Shown piece by piece: positions 42,035 through 50,669 of a stretch of 64,000 bases of DNA. Position 1 is the first letter of the stretch; every line of letters starts with the position of its first letter. The position numbers were made by a program, and so were the translations under genes. This stretch comes from GCA-2720975 sp964469565 (GTDB lineage Bacteria; Planctomycetota; UBA1135; GCA-002686595). The stretch is taken from positions 62,001 through 126,000 of the forward strand of contig CAYXZD010000009.1 of the NCBI GenBank assembly GCA_964469565.1. Direction: 5' to 3'. The notes under the pieces were generated by a model, which was not told the origin of the DNA, made no database searches, and saw only the letters and a program-made list of their open reading frames with translations.

Positions 42035-42769
42035 CTAGGCCATTTGGCCGGCGTCAGCGACGAGCGTGGTGCCTGTTACGAGGGATGAGGACTCAGAGAG
42101 AAGGAAGAGTATTGTCTGTGTGATTTCAGCGGGTTGGCCGATACGGCCTAGGCAACTGGCCTGCTTGGCCCGGGCGATAACCTCCTCACCAGCCGCCTGA
42201 GCCATGGGCGTGTCGATCATGCCGGGGGCCACACAGTTGACGCGCACTCCCTTGGGTCCTAGTTCACGCGCCGCCACGTGCATGAGATTGATCAAGGCGG
42301 CTTTCGATGCGCCGTAAGCTGCCTGGCCAAACTTCCCACGCATTCCATTGATGGATGTCACTGCAACCACTTGACCGCGCCCGGCTGCACGCATGTGCGG
42401 AGCCACGATCTTGAGGAGCCTGAAAGCGGCGTTCACGTTTACATCCAGGACCTTGTCCCATGTATCTAAGTCCAGATTCCAGTGGGCTCGGTCTCCTGTG
42501 ATCCCTGCGGCTAGAACGAGGTGGTCAAGGCGTCCTTCATCGGCGATGAGGGCCTCGACATCGAGCGCCACAGTCCCTCGATCAGTGAGATCTACCGCGT
42601 GGTGTACGTACCCACTCCCCAATCCTTCGGGGCCGGTGGGGGACAGGTCGAGGCCATGTACCCTTGCCCCAGCTGCGCACAGGGCGCGAGCAGTCTCGTG
42701 TCCGATGCCCGACCCCGTGCCGGTCACCAGCGCGACCTCACCGGAAAACTGCCACAGGGGAGATCCCAC
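42035..42769 (-). CDS. short-chain dehydrogenase/reductase at the end of the benzoyl-CoA operon
   Basis: A protein of about 244 residues, classic SDR: the nucleotide motif TGTGSGIGHETA, NAG-type motif (VLAAGITGD), catalytic Ser in VTSINGMRGK and YGASK with Tyr and Lys. GTG at 42769 shares its G with the TAG of bcrD (TAGTG) and gives a normal SDR length; a GTG at 42817 would overlap bcrD by 49 bases. Sequence alone does not give the substrate. Being last in the operon, it could act as a hydroxyacyl-CoA dehydrogenase in the lower pathway, for instance on 3-hydroxypimeloyl-CoA; this is inference. Confidence 0.8.
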   Translation of the reverse strand: MGSPLWQFSGEVALVTGTGSGIGHETARALCAAGARVHGLDLSPTGPEGLGSGYVHHAVDLTDRGTVALDVEALIADEGRLDHLVLAAGITGDRAHWNLDLDTWDKVLDVNVNAAFRLLKIVAPHMRAAGRGQVVAVTSINGMRGKFGQAAYGASKAALINLMHVAARELGPKGVRVNCVAPGMIDTPMAQAAGEEVIARAKQASCLGRIGQPAEITQTILFLLSESSSLVTGTTLVADAGQMA

Positions 42770-43605
42770 TAGGCACTCGCTTGTTGCAGTTTGGCCTGGA
42801 GCTTTTCGTGGCGCCACGCGCCCCAGATCGCAGCCCCGAGCGCGCCCGCGAAAACAGAGTCTGGATGCGTGAGCAATTCGATTGGACTTTCCTGTTCTGC
42901 GGCCACTTCCTTGAGCGCGGCGACTAGGCCGGTGTCCGCGGCCAATCCACCCGTCAAATGGACCACCCCTTCTACCTTCGCCCCACGCAAGAGCTTGAGC
43001 AGGCGGCCCGCCATGGAAAGGTGGATACCTTTGAGAATGTCGGGGACTGATACTCCCCGGCTGACCATGTTGATGACATCCGTCTCCGCCAGAACGGCAC
43101 AGATGCTCGAACAGGCTTCCGGTTCAGTGGATTCCTGGGAGAGCTTGCCCACTTCTTCGCGCGTCACTCCCAGGTAGCGGGCGATATTGGTCAAGAACTG
43201 GCCCGATCCGGAGGCGCATTGGCTCGTCATCCGATAGCCAAGGACTTTGCCGCGCTTGTCCATGCGGATGACTCGGCCGTGGAGTGCTCCAATATCGAGG
43301 GCGGCTCGCGAGCGTGGATCTAGGTAGAGCGCACCGCGCGCATGGGTGGTCATGGAGTAGAAGTGCCCCGTACGGAACGACACTTCGTCAGCGTCGCCTG
43401 TTGTTGCAATGTAATCCATGTCATCCTGGGAAAGCCCAGCTTGCCCCAGAGCGCGCTGTACGCTTGCGCCAATGACTTCAAGGAGATCTGTTCCATGCAG
43501 TCGTACCACGGACTTTCCGAGCACTTCATGAGCATCGCCCTCGGAACGCATGATCACTGTTTTTACGGCACTTGAGCCGACGTCGATTCCAGCACTCAGA
43601 GTCAT
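42769..43605 (-). CDS. bcrD: benzoyl-CoA reductase subunit D (ATPase subunit)
   Basis: A 278-residue protein of the BadF/BadG/BcrA/BcrD ATPase family: GIDVGSSAVKTVIM phosphate-binding motif, DIGALHGRVIRMDKRGKVLG and the Cys of SQCASGSGQFLTNIARYLG, which helps bind the 4Fe-4S cluster shared with subunit A. The length matches class I BcrD (about 280). With BcrA it hydrolyses ATP to push low-potential electrons from ferredoxin to the BcrBC active site for ring reduction of benzoyl-CoA. The start overlaps the bcrA stop (ATGA). Confidence 0.88.
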   Translation of the reverse strand: MTLSAGIDVGSSAVKTVIMRSEGDAHEVLGKSVVRLHGTDLLEVIGASVQRALGQAGLSQDDMDYIATTGDADEVSFRTGHFYSMTTHARGALYLDPRSRAALDIGALHGRVIRMDKRGKVLGYRMTSQCASGSGQFLTNIARYLGVTREEVGKLSQESTEPEACSSICAVLAETDVINMVSRGVSVPDILKGIHLSMAGRLLKLLRGAKVEGVVHLTGGLAADTGLVAALKEVAAEQESPIELLTHPDSVFAGALGAAIWGAWRHEKLQAKLQQASA

Positions 43606-44945
43606 ACGGAGACCTCCTGTTGGGTAGTCATGAGCGCGGGAGTTCGCAACCCATTGTCTTCACGCCAGGCGAACAGGGCTCCCCCGAGGGCGCCGGTGTA
43701 GATGGAACCGGGTGAAATGTTGATGTGATCGATGTCGTAGTTCTCCTTCACGAGCGTTCGCAACACCGCGACGGCGGCCGTGTTGTTGGCCACTCCACCC
43801 GTAAACGTGAATTCGTTGAACACGCCTCCTGAGCGAGCCAGGAGCCCGGTCGCTCTGAGAACAATGGCTCGGTGGAGTCCAGCCAAGATGTCTTCGTGGC
43901 GTTGGCCCATGGCCAGCCGGTCACGCAGCTCGGCCCCCGCGAAAACGGTACAGGTTGAGTTGATTTGAACGGGCCGATTCGATTTCAAGGCCAGTGGCCC
44001 CAATTCGTGAAGACCAAGATTCATCTCGTCTGCGATGTAACCGAGGTAGCGGCCGCACCCGGCGGCGCAGCGGTCGTTCATCTGGAAGGATGTCACGACG
44101 CCATTCTCATCCACCTGGATAGCCTTGGTGTCTTGCCCGCCAATATCCAGCACGGTACGTGTTCCTGGAAACGAGGCATGGGCACCTAGGCCGTGGCAGA
44201 GGATCTCGGAGCGAATGCACTCTTCGGGAAAGGGTAGACGCGCACGCCCGTAGCCCGTTCCCACGGCCCCCACCTGATCGAATGAAAACTCGCAGACTTC
44301 CTGGATGGCGTCCCGCAGGGCCCGAACTTCCGCTGGGGTCGTCTGAGTTCCCCGCAGGGCCCGCTCCAATGCGGCCGTCAAGACCCGTTCGGTGGAGCCC
44401 AAGTCCTGCAGCGCTTCGACAAGCAGAATGGCCTTATCAAACAATCCGCTGTAGGTGTCCACATTGGCAGCATCGGTGTCGGGGAGGGAGCGAGTGCATT
44501 CCACCCAGTCCGCTCCGGCCACGTCACGGAAGAATTCCGACCGTGGCTGGATACCCTGTTCATGCCGATCGAGGGCTAGCTGGTGCATGCCCTCCCCAAT
44601 ATGGGTGAGTGCCGCTTCATCATGGCAGCCAAGGCCTGGTCCCTCTGCTCGAGCGATGCGCATGAGGGCATCGAGATGATCAAGGTGTTGCTCTAGGTGC
44701 GTTGCCCGGATGAGTTCCGACAGGATGTCTGTTACCGATCCGGAAAAGGCCTCTGCGCTGCCCAGTTTCTTAGCAAAGAGATTCCGGCGTGCGTCAAGAT
44801 AGGCTTCCCGCTTGGCCACTTCGCAGGCCGCGTCGTAGTTCGATCGGGAATTCGTGATGCCCCTCCCGAGGATAGCCCCTCGCTCATCCAAAACGACGGC
44901 TTTAGTTGTCGTCGATCCAAGGTCGATTCCAATCCAAGTTCTCAT
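43602..44945 (-). CDS. bcrA: benzoyl-CoA reductase subunit A (ATPase subunit)
   Basis: A 447-residue larger ATPase partner of BcrD. Motifs are GIDLGSTTTKAVVLDERG, GRGITNSRSNYDAACEVA (a stretch I associate with BcrA), DIGGQDTKAIQVDENG and the cluster-binding NDRCAAGCGRYLGYIADEM. Length and the long insert before the second ATPase half match class I BcrA (about 438) rather than the short activators of hydroxyacyl-CoA dehydratases (about 260). It is flanked by bcrD and bcrB with 4-base overlaps on both sides. Confidence 0.9.
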   Translation of the reverse strand: MRTWIGIDLGSTTTKAVVLDERGAILGRGITNSRSNYDAACEVAKREAYLDARRNLFAKKLGSAEAFSGSVTDILSELIRATHLEQHLDHLDALMRIARAEGPGLGCHDEAALTHIGEGMHQLALDRHEQGIQPRSEFFRDVAGADWVECTRSLPDTDAANVDTYSGLFDKAILLVEALQDLGSTERVLTAALERALRGTQTTPAEVRALRDAIQEVCEFSFDQVGAVGTGYGRARLPFPEECIRSEILCHGLGAHASFPGTRTVLDIGGQDTKAIQVDENGVVTSFQMNDRCAAGCGRYLGYIADEMNLGLHELGPLALKSNRPVQINSTCTVFAGAELRDRLAMGQRHEDILAGLHRAIVLRATGLLARSGGVFNEFTFTGGVANNTAAVAVLRTLVKENYDIDHINISPGSIYTGALGGALFAWREDNGLRTPALMTTQQEVSV

Positions 44946-46291
44946 GAGGACACCGCCTGGTTGATTTGTGGGTCTGCAGCAGTCGAGCTGTTCCTGCGCT
45001 GGTCCAGCATCTGGAAGTAGGACTCAATGCGGTTCTTGACGTTAGACGCCGAGAAGTACCGTGGGTCCACCAGGTCAGTTTCGATGAAGGCGCCGGGTTT
45101 GCCACAGCGCTCCTCGACCTCGCGCAACATGACCAATTGACCCGCAGAGAAGGAGTTACAACTCTTGACCGAGTTGATCAAGAAGCCGTCCGCCTCGTAG
45201 TCCTGAACATACTCAGAAATCATGTCCACTCTCGCAGGCAAGGACAGATTGGTGTAGCAGCCCAAGCAGTACTCTGCCAACGTCTCGAGTGGATGGTCCG
45301 CATCGTGGCGGAAGCCACGGTCGTACAATCCGCCGACCTTGGTGTACGTGCTCGCCACGACGACGGCACCTTGCTCGTGGAACATACTCCAGAACTGGTG
45401 GAAATGGGTCCAATTGGGAGGGCCCTCGACCACAAGGCGGAAGCGTTCCTCTTCCATGGTGCCGACTGGGGTGATGGGACCGAGTCCCTGTAGCACTCGT
45501 TCCTCAGTCTCTTTCTTGAGCTGAGCGTAGTAGTCCACCGCTTGTTGAGTCCCTCGGAACGCCGTGAAGAGGGGGGCGATGTAATAGACCCCACCAAAGT
45601 AGGAATCGATGGGGGACGGACGGTTCTTGCCCGACTCCAGGACGGAGACGAGATCCTCCTCTGCTGTGGCCGAGAGGCGCAGGTACTCCTGCATCTTCTC
45701 TTGATCATACTTGCGGCCCGTGACGGCCTCTAGCTTGGGGATGATCTCATTCTTGATCTGTTCGACCACGTATTCGACCATGCCTGGCTCGATTTCCCCG
45801 TGGGACTGATAGGGCACGTGCAACATGGCCACGGGGCAGTCGTAACGTTCGCGCAGGAGCTCAAACCACTTGAGGAATGTGAAGCAGCCCGTGTACGAGA
45901 GCAGCAAGAGATCGGGTTCGGGGAGCTTCTCCCCCGTGGGGCCTACATTGCCCTCTAGGAGCATGCCGATGTCACACTTGACATAAGTGCAGACATCTTC
46001 TGAGTGGCCCTGTCTTTCGGCCTCGGCAATGTACTTGCCCGAGAGTTTGCGCATGCCCGATTGGAGAGCATTGATCTCGGGCAATACCGGCAGCACGTCG
46101 AAGGCGAGCAGGAGTTCCGTGAGGTTTCCGGGCACAAAGGTGTAGACCACCTTTTGGCCTCGCTCCTTAGCACTTGCGAGGCGCTCATAGTGGTCTTGAG
46201 TCATCGCCTTCTGACGAATCATTGACGGCTCGCGCATGGTGCCCTTCTCGGTCTTGGGTTTCGGGTCCGTCGGTGTGGCTCGTTGTGTCAT
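44942..46291 (-). CDS. bcrB: benzoyl-CoA reductase subunit B (active-site subunit)
   Basis: A 449-residue protein of the 2-hydroxyacyl-CoA dehydratase/BcrB-BcrC family. EINALQSGMRKLSGKYIAEA, EDVCTYVKCDIGMLLEGN, LLSYTGCFTFLKWFE and FLINSVKSCNSFSAGQLVML contain the conserved cysteines that ligate the active-site Fe-S cluster. Sequence pattern and length fit class I BcrB. Together with BcrC it forms the unit that reduces benzoyl-CoA to cyclohexa-1,5-diene-1-carbonyl-CoA. The N-terminus is about 30 residues longer than needed, and the ATG at 46291 is fixed by overlap with the bcrC stop. Confidence 0.9.
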   Translation of the reverse strand: MTQRATPTDPKPKTEKGTMREPSMIRQKAMTQDHYERLASAKERGQKVVYTFVPGNLTELLLAFDVLPVLPEINALQSGMRKLSGKYIAEAERQGHSEDVCTYVKCDIGMLLEGNVGPTGEKLPEPDLLLLSYTGCFTFLKWFELLRERYDCPVAMLHVPYQSHGEIEPGMVEYVVEQIKNEIIPKLEAVTGRKYDQEKMQEYLRLSATAEEDLVSVLESGKNRPSPIDSYFGGVYYIAPLFTAFRGTQQAVDYYAQLKKETEERVLQGLGPITPVGTMEEERFRLVVEGPPNWTHFHQFWSMFHEQGAVVVASTYTKVGGLYDRGFRHDADHPLETLAEYCLGCYTNLSLPARVDMISEYVQDYEADGFLINSVKSCNSFSAGQLVMLREVEERCGKPGAFIETDLVDPRYFSASNVKNRIESYFQMLDQRRNSSTAADPQINQAVSS

Positions 46292-47547
46292 GCATCACCC
46301 CAGAGTTTGATGGAGTCGGCGAAGGTGCCGGTCTGTTCGCGGATGGGCTGCATTTGGCCCGTGTTCTCGGCATACTGAAATGAGGTCGATGAGATGCCCG
46401 CTTCTTCGCAGGCGTCCACCATCATGGGGCGATCCAACAGGGCAGGATCACAGAAGCTCGGGGCGGCGAAGACCACCCCATCGGCTCCAGCGGCCTCCAC
46501 GGTTTTCACGAAGCTCACCCCCTTGGGCGTGCCATCGGGGACGAATCGACTGGCGGACTCACTGCGATCTTCGCACCAGGCGCGGGCGAGGGTGTCGATG
46601 GGGTCTTCACCACCCTCAAGATCTTGGGGTAGCCACCGGAGGATTTGCATGGAGTCGTCCTCGACGATGGCGCAGCCCGAGCGTTCGATGGTCCGCAGCA
46701 TTCCCAATGGCGGCTGTTCGCAAAAGGTCCCGCACAGGCTGACCCGGGCATTGTCCTGTTGGGGCCGATCGGCTGCCCGCGCGGCTGCCATGTACTGTTC
46801 TACCAAGTCGCTGTGCTCCTCAACGGGTAGCACCATGGCGGCCCGGAGAATGAGGTACACCTCGCTTCCCGGTGTGAGCCAAGGCGTGTCACGGCGCATG
46901 TCTGTCAGCTGGGCGATCCACCGACGATTGTCTGCGTAGGCGCGGATAGACCCATGGAGATCACACTTCTTGGGGTCGCGCCCAGTGAGTTGGCACAGGT
47001 CGTCCATGAGCTGGGCGATGACGGAGCGGAAGAAACGTTGCCCCATCACGGGGTCGCTCGTCTGGGGGACGTCGAGGTAGCGAACCATGTGTTGTGGAAA
47101 CATGATCTGCCAGATGCCGGATAGATTTCGAATCACATCACAGGTCGACGGGAAGACCATGCCATCGAGTCCGTCGAGTCTCTTCGAGGCACCCAGTTCG
47201 ACGACAGAACGCGGTAAGTGGCAAATGTACGACTGGAAGCAGGCATCCCCACGCACAATCTCTAGTTGCTCACCTGCTCCCAAGATGCCGACAGGCAGAA
47301 CTCCTGCGGCGTGAAAAATCTCGCGAGGAACATAGGTTGGCAAGTAGCCCACGGCCTTTCCGCCCGGGTTCTTGTCCTTCCACTCTTGGACGATTTGAAA
47401 GTCGAAGTCGTCATAAAGGCGTTCTGCAAACGTGATGAGCTCGTCGAGCGGTGCGTGACCGGTGGTTTGGCGGGGAGAGGCCGGCGAAGCGAGGGCTTCG
47501 GGGCCTTGGCACCCTCCGCATGGGTTGGCGTTATCGTGTGGGCTCAC
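46288..47547 (-). CDS. bcrC: benzoyl-CoA reductase subunit C (active-site subunit)
   Basis: A 419-residue protein of the 2-hydroxyacyl-CoA dehydratase family with GKAVGYLPTYVPREIFHAAG, GDACFQSYICHLPRSVVELG, DGMVFPSTCDVIRNLSGIW and AAPSFCDPALLDRPMM; the Cys residues fit cluster ligands. The length is a little above Thauera-type BcrC (about 386) because of an N-terminal extension with NPCGGCQGPEA, a Cys-rich stretch not needed for the fold. The order bcrC-bcrB-bcrA-bcrD is the one known for Thauera aromatica. Confidence 0.88.
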   Translation of the reverse strand: MSPHDNANPCGGCQGPEALASPASPRQTTGHAPLDELITFAERLYDDFDFQIVQEWKDKNPGGKAVGYLPTYVPREIFHAAGVLPVGILGAGEQLEIVRGDACFQSYICHLPRSVVELGASKRLDGLDGMVFPSTCDVIRNLSGIWQIMFPQHMVRYLDVPQTSDPVMGQRFFRSVIAQLMDDLCQLTGRDPKKCDLHGSIRAYADNRRWIAQLTDMRRDTPWLTPGSEVYLILRAAMVLPVEEHSDLVEQYMAAARAADRPQQDNARVSLCGTFCEQPPLGMLRTIERSGCAIVEDDSMQILRWLPQDLEGGEDPIDTLARAWCEDRSESASRFVPDGTPKGVSFVKTVEAAGADGVVFAAPSFCDPALLDRPMMVDACEEAGISSTSFQYAENTGQMQPIREQTGTFADSIKLWGDA

Positions 47548-48335
47548 TGGTCACTCCAGGTGGGGCGTCTGCGTTCGAGAAAGGCTGCGATGCCCTCGTG
47601 GGCGTCTTGGCTGTCTTGAAGCGGGCCGAGATAGCTCCGTTCAAGTTCATCGAGGGTCGCTAATGCCTGCGCACGCCAAGGGGCTCGCGCGCCACCCACG
47701 GCGAAGCTCAGGCCGAGCGCGCTCTTTTGGGCGAGATGCTCTTCGCACCAGGTCAGTGCGGCCTCTGCCGGAAGGTCGGCCAGGTCATGAACAAGCCCGA
47801 GCTCTAGTGCCTGTGCGCCATCGACGGCGCGCCCAGTCACAAGAAGATCGGCAGCCCTGCCGGCACCGATTTTGTGGTGCAGCAGGGAAGAGGCTAGGGG
47901 GGCAAAGACTCCGAGAGCTACTTCGGGCTGAGCGAGGGAGGCGCCGGGTGCAGCGATGATCCGGTCGGCAAGAAGAGCCACTTCTAGCCCACCCCCCAGG
48001 CAACGTCCCTGTACAGCGGTCACGAGAAAAACATCGAGTTCGAGGACACGCCGTGCCAGCTTGTGCAGGCTGGGCAGCATGGTCTCGACCTGGCCGCGTT
48101 GATGCTCCTCGACGCTGGCGCCAAATGAGAAGTCCTTGCCAGCGGCCGAGAGCACGATGGCGCAGAGGCCTTTTGTCCCAGAAAGTCTCTCGAAGGCTGA
48201 TTGGAGTTGGTCGATACAGGCTCCATCAATGATGTTGCCCTTGCCTTGATTGATCGTGACTTCGGCGATGCGCCCAGCCGCGTGGAATTGAATGCTGACT
48301 CCGAGAGCAGACTCGGTTGTGGAAGATTCACTCAT
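47544..48335 (-). CDS. dch: cyclohexa-1,5-diene-1-carbonyl-CoA hydratase
   Basis: A 263-residue crotonase-fold protein: GLCAIVLSAAGKDFSFGASV (oxyanion-hole loop), QGRCLGGGLEVALLADRIIA and ASLAQPEVALGVFAPLAS. Crotonase family members cannot be told apart by fold alone; the assignment rests on length (Thauera Dch about 258), the FGASVEEH stretch and the position between oah and bcrC. It would add water to the dienoyl-CoA made by BcrABCD to give 6-hydroxycyclohex-1-ene-1-carbonyl-CoA. Both ends overlap neighbours by 4 bases. Confidence 0.8.
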   Translation of the reverse strand: MSESSTTESALGVSIQFHAAGRIAEVTINQGKGNIIDGACIDQLQSAFERLSGTKGLCAIVLSAAGKDFSFGASVEEHQRGQVETMLPSLHKLARRVLELDVFLVTAVQGRCLGGGLEVALLADRIIAAPGASLAQPEVALGVFAPLASSLLHHKIGAGRAADLLVTGRAVDGAQALELGLVHDLADLPAEAALTWCEEHLAQKSALGLSFAVGGARAPWRAQALATLDELERSYLGPLQDSQDAHEGIAAFLERRRPTWSDQ

Positions 48336-49456
48336 TGGGACTCATCCCCTGCTCCAGGGATCAAGGAATCGATGAACTCAGGAGTCCAGCGTTCACCAGC
48401 GGCAAGGCGCTGGCGCATGGCGACAAAGTCCACTTCTCGACGGCCTCCGGTACCTTCATTGAAAGCCCGGAATCCGGCGGCGGCCTCGGTCATCATGTTG
48501 AGGCCAAGCCACGAGCGATTCGATTCGCGGTTGCGATCCCAGTGTTGAAGCTTGTGCTTGCGCATGGACTCGATGGTCTTGCGCGTACAGTTGGGGAAGG
48601 TCTCAAGCAGTTTTGCAGCTAGGCGCTCGACAGCCTCATCGAGGGGTGCGAGATCGATTTCACCTGCATTAAGTTTTTCCTTGCCCTCTTGGCGGGCCTC
48701 TCCCGCTTTGGTTTGTCCATGGACGACACGGCCGCGCGTGTCGAGCCAGGTATCGGTGACGACAAGTGGATTAGGAATGAACCGTCCGTCGACCCGCAAA
48801 ACCGGCACGCATTCGCTGATGAGTCCGTAGCGCTGCGCCTGGTACGCGCTCCACGTCTCGCAGAGCGTGGCGGATTCCATGCCGCGTTCCATGCCGACAA
48901 AGAGGGGCAGGAAGTCGGTGGAGCCTCCATCGGGGGCCGAGCCGTGGCGCGGTCCCGCTTGACCGAAGACAGCCAGGTCGCTCGATACGGTGTAGTCGCA
49001 AGCCATTCCGATTTCTTGACCGCCTGCGATGCGCATGCCGTTGACCCGGCAGATGACGGGCTTGTCGCAGTGCAGAATGGCGCTCACCATGTCATTGAAC
49101 AGGCGCATGTAAGCGAGGTACTCGTCGGGGGCGCCGGCGTAGTGCTCGGCGTATTCGGCCGTGTTTCCGCCCGTGCAGAATGAGCGAGTTCCCGCTCCAG
49201 TGAACACCACGGCGACCACGTCGGGCTCTACAGATGCGTGCCGGAAGGCGAGGATGACGCGCTTGGCCATCTCGGTGGTGTAGGAGTTGTACTGTTTGGG
49301 GTTATTGAGGGTGATCCAGGCGACGAACAGGCCCTCGGCCACTCTTCCGGAGCGGTCTTTAGCGGGGCGCTTTTCGTAGAGCACCCCTTCGAAGGAGTCA
49401 TCCCAAGGGGTGAGATCGTGATTCTTGTGGACAGGGTTGGGGGCGTGCAGGGTCAT
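48332..49456 (-). CDS. oah: 6-oxocyclohex-1-ene-1-carbonyl-CoA hydrolase (ring-opening)
   Basis: A 374-residue crotonase-superfamily protein, longer than ordinary enoyl-CoA hydratases and the right size for Oah/BamA (about 375-385). Features are AWITLNNPKQYNSYTTEMAK, FTGAGTRSFCTGGNTAEYAE, CRVNGMRIAGGQEIGMACDY and GQAGPRHGSAPDGGSTDFLP, stretches typical of BamA, the standard marker for anaerobic benzoyl-CoA degradation. It hydrolyses the C-C bond and opens the ring to 3-hydroxypimelyl-CoA. It begins 126 bases after the had stop and overlaps dch by 4 bases. Confidence 0.9.
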   Translation of the reverse strand: MTLHAPNPVHKNHDLTPWDDSFEGVLYEKRPAKDRSGRVAEGLFVAWITLNNPKQYNSYTTEMAKRVILAFRHASVEPDVVAVVFTGAGTRSFCTGGNTAEYAEHYAGAPDEYLAYMRLFNDMVSAILHCDKPVICRVNGMRIAGGQEIGMACDYTVSSDLAVFGQAGPRHGSAPDGGSTDFLPLFVGMERGMESATLCETWSAYQAQRYGLISECVPVLRVDGRFIPNPLVVTDTWLDTRGRVVHGQTKAGEARQEGKEKLNAGEIDLAPLDEAVERLAAKLLETFPNCTRKTIESMRKHKLQHWDRNRESNRSWLGLNMMTEAAAGFRAFNEGTGGRREVDFVAMRQRLAAGERWTPEFIDSLIPGAGDESQ

Positions 49457-49582
49457 GGGGAGGGCCTTGGTTTGAGGGGTGACTTGATAGGGGGTGGGAG
49501 GTGTTCCAGCGATCGTGCGCTCAGCAAGGCGGAAGACGGGGGTGCCTGTGGGTGGGAGAGTGAGCTTGGTCTCACCAGCTGG

Positions 49583-50569
49583 CTAGGGAATCAGGACGGC
49601 GCGCTTGCGCAATTCGTGGGAGTGCAAGCTTGTAAGCACATCTTGGACCTGTGCGAGTTGGAATCGCTGGATGAATGGTTCAACCTTGACGGACCCGCTG
49701 AGCACCGTGTCGAGGGCAGCGGGGTAGTACTTGGGAAGGCAGCCCCAGTTGCCGACGGCCTTGGCATCGAAGGCCATCAGGTTGGACAGTCGCAGGCTCA
49801 TTTTTTCCATCGTGTAGCCAACGACGGAGAGGTAACTCGCAGGGCCGACGAGCCCGAAGGCCAGTTCTTGGCCCTGCCGAGTGCCTGAGCATTCGAATAT
49901 CTTCCAACCGAAGCCAGCGTGTCCGTGTTCAGCGGCGACGGCGCGCACCTCCTTGCGTAGACTGCGCGGATCGCTCGTCGATGGATCAAATCCTGTGTGC
50001 ACTCCGAGGGCGCGCATCTGTTCCAGTCGTTCCGTATTGAGGTCAAAGCCGATGACCCGTGCTCCCCTAGATGCGGCAATCTGAGCGGCAAACCCTCCGA
50101 CTCCACCGAGCCCAATGACGCACACGAGGTCACCATCTTTGACGCGGGCCCGTTCGAGTGCTTGATAGGGAGTGGTGACCGCATCGGCGACAACCGACAG
50201 GCCAGCAAGGTCCACATCGGAATCACCGAGAAGGGCCTGGGGGTGGCTGGGGTCAAAGCCGGGCACAGGGCATAGGCCTCGATCGGGCACGACCACGTGG
50301 GTGGCGAAACCTCCATGACTGTCGTTGCCGGGCATAATCTGCTTCTTGCAGACTGTCCCGTACCCGGCTTCGCAGGCATCGCATTCCCCGCATGGAATGA
50401 CTGCGGGGACGACAACAGCCTGGCCTACGGCAGTCGTCGTTTCTGCACCCGCAGCGACGACAGTTCCGCTGATTTCATGGCCGAGGGTGAGGGGCAGGGG
50501 GTGGCGAGTCCGGACGCCGTCGTACAGGAACCCTAGATCGGTGTGGCACACACCACATCCGGCGATTTG
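49583..50569 (-). CDS. had: 6-hydroxycyclohex-1-ene-1-carbonyl-CoA dehydrogenase (5' end lost in gap)
   Basis: 328 residues of a zinc-dependent medium-chain alcohol dehydrogenase. Visible are the catalytic zinc Cys and His (GCGVCHTDLGFL and GHEISG), the four-Cys structural zinc loop (PCGECDACEAGYGTVC) and the Rossmann motif VIGLGGVGGFAAQ. Family and operon position identify it as Had, oxidising the 6-hydroxy compound with NAD. About 30-40 N-terminal residues are missing because the coding frame runs into the N gap at 50570. It is the first visible gene of the operon, and the promoter is probably inside or beyond the gap. Confidence 0.82.
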   Translation of the reverse strand, partial: QIAGCGVCHTDLGFLYDGVRTRHPLPLTLGHEISGTVVAAGAETTTAVGQAVVVPAVIPCGECDACEAGYGTVCKKQIMPGNDSHGGFATHVVVPDRGLCPVPGFDPSHPQALLGDSDVDLAGLSVVADAVTTPYQALERARVKDGDLVCVIGLGGVGGFAAQIAASRGARVIGFDLNTERLEQMRALGVHTGFDPSTSDPRSLRKEVRAVAAEHGHAGFGWKIFECSGTRQGQELAFGLVGPASYLSVVGYTMEKMSLRLSNLMAFDAKAVGNWGCLPKYYPAALDTVLSGSVKVEPFIQRFQLAQVQDVLTSLHSHELRKRAVLIP

Positions 50570-50669
50570 NNNNNNNNNNNNNNNNNNNNNNNNNNNNNNN
50601 NNNNNNNNNNNNNNNNNNNNNNNNNNNNNNNNNNNNNNNNNNNNNNNNNNNNNNNNNNNNNNNNNNNNN
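50570..50669. other. assembly gap (100 N)
   Basis: Exactly 100 unknown bases, a common fixed-size scaffold gap, so the true distance is unknown. Both flanking genes (had on the minus strand, the quinone reductase on the plus strand) lose their 5' ends here. Open frames reported across it would be artefacts. Confidence 0.97.

Noticed and set aside
42769..47547. 2-hydroxyglutaryl-CoA (hydroxyacyl-CoA) dehydratase system
   Set aside because: There are two ATPase subunits of about 280 and 447 residues and the genes neighbour dch, oah and had; dehydratase systems have one short activator and no such neighbours.
42769..49456. Class II (BamB-I, tungsten) benzoyl-CoA reductase
   Set aside because: No aldehyde-oxidoreductase-like or hydrogenase-like subunits are present; all four reductase genes are of the ATP-dependent type.
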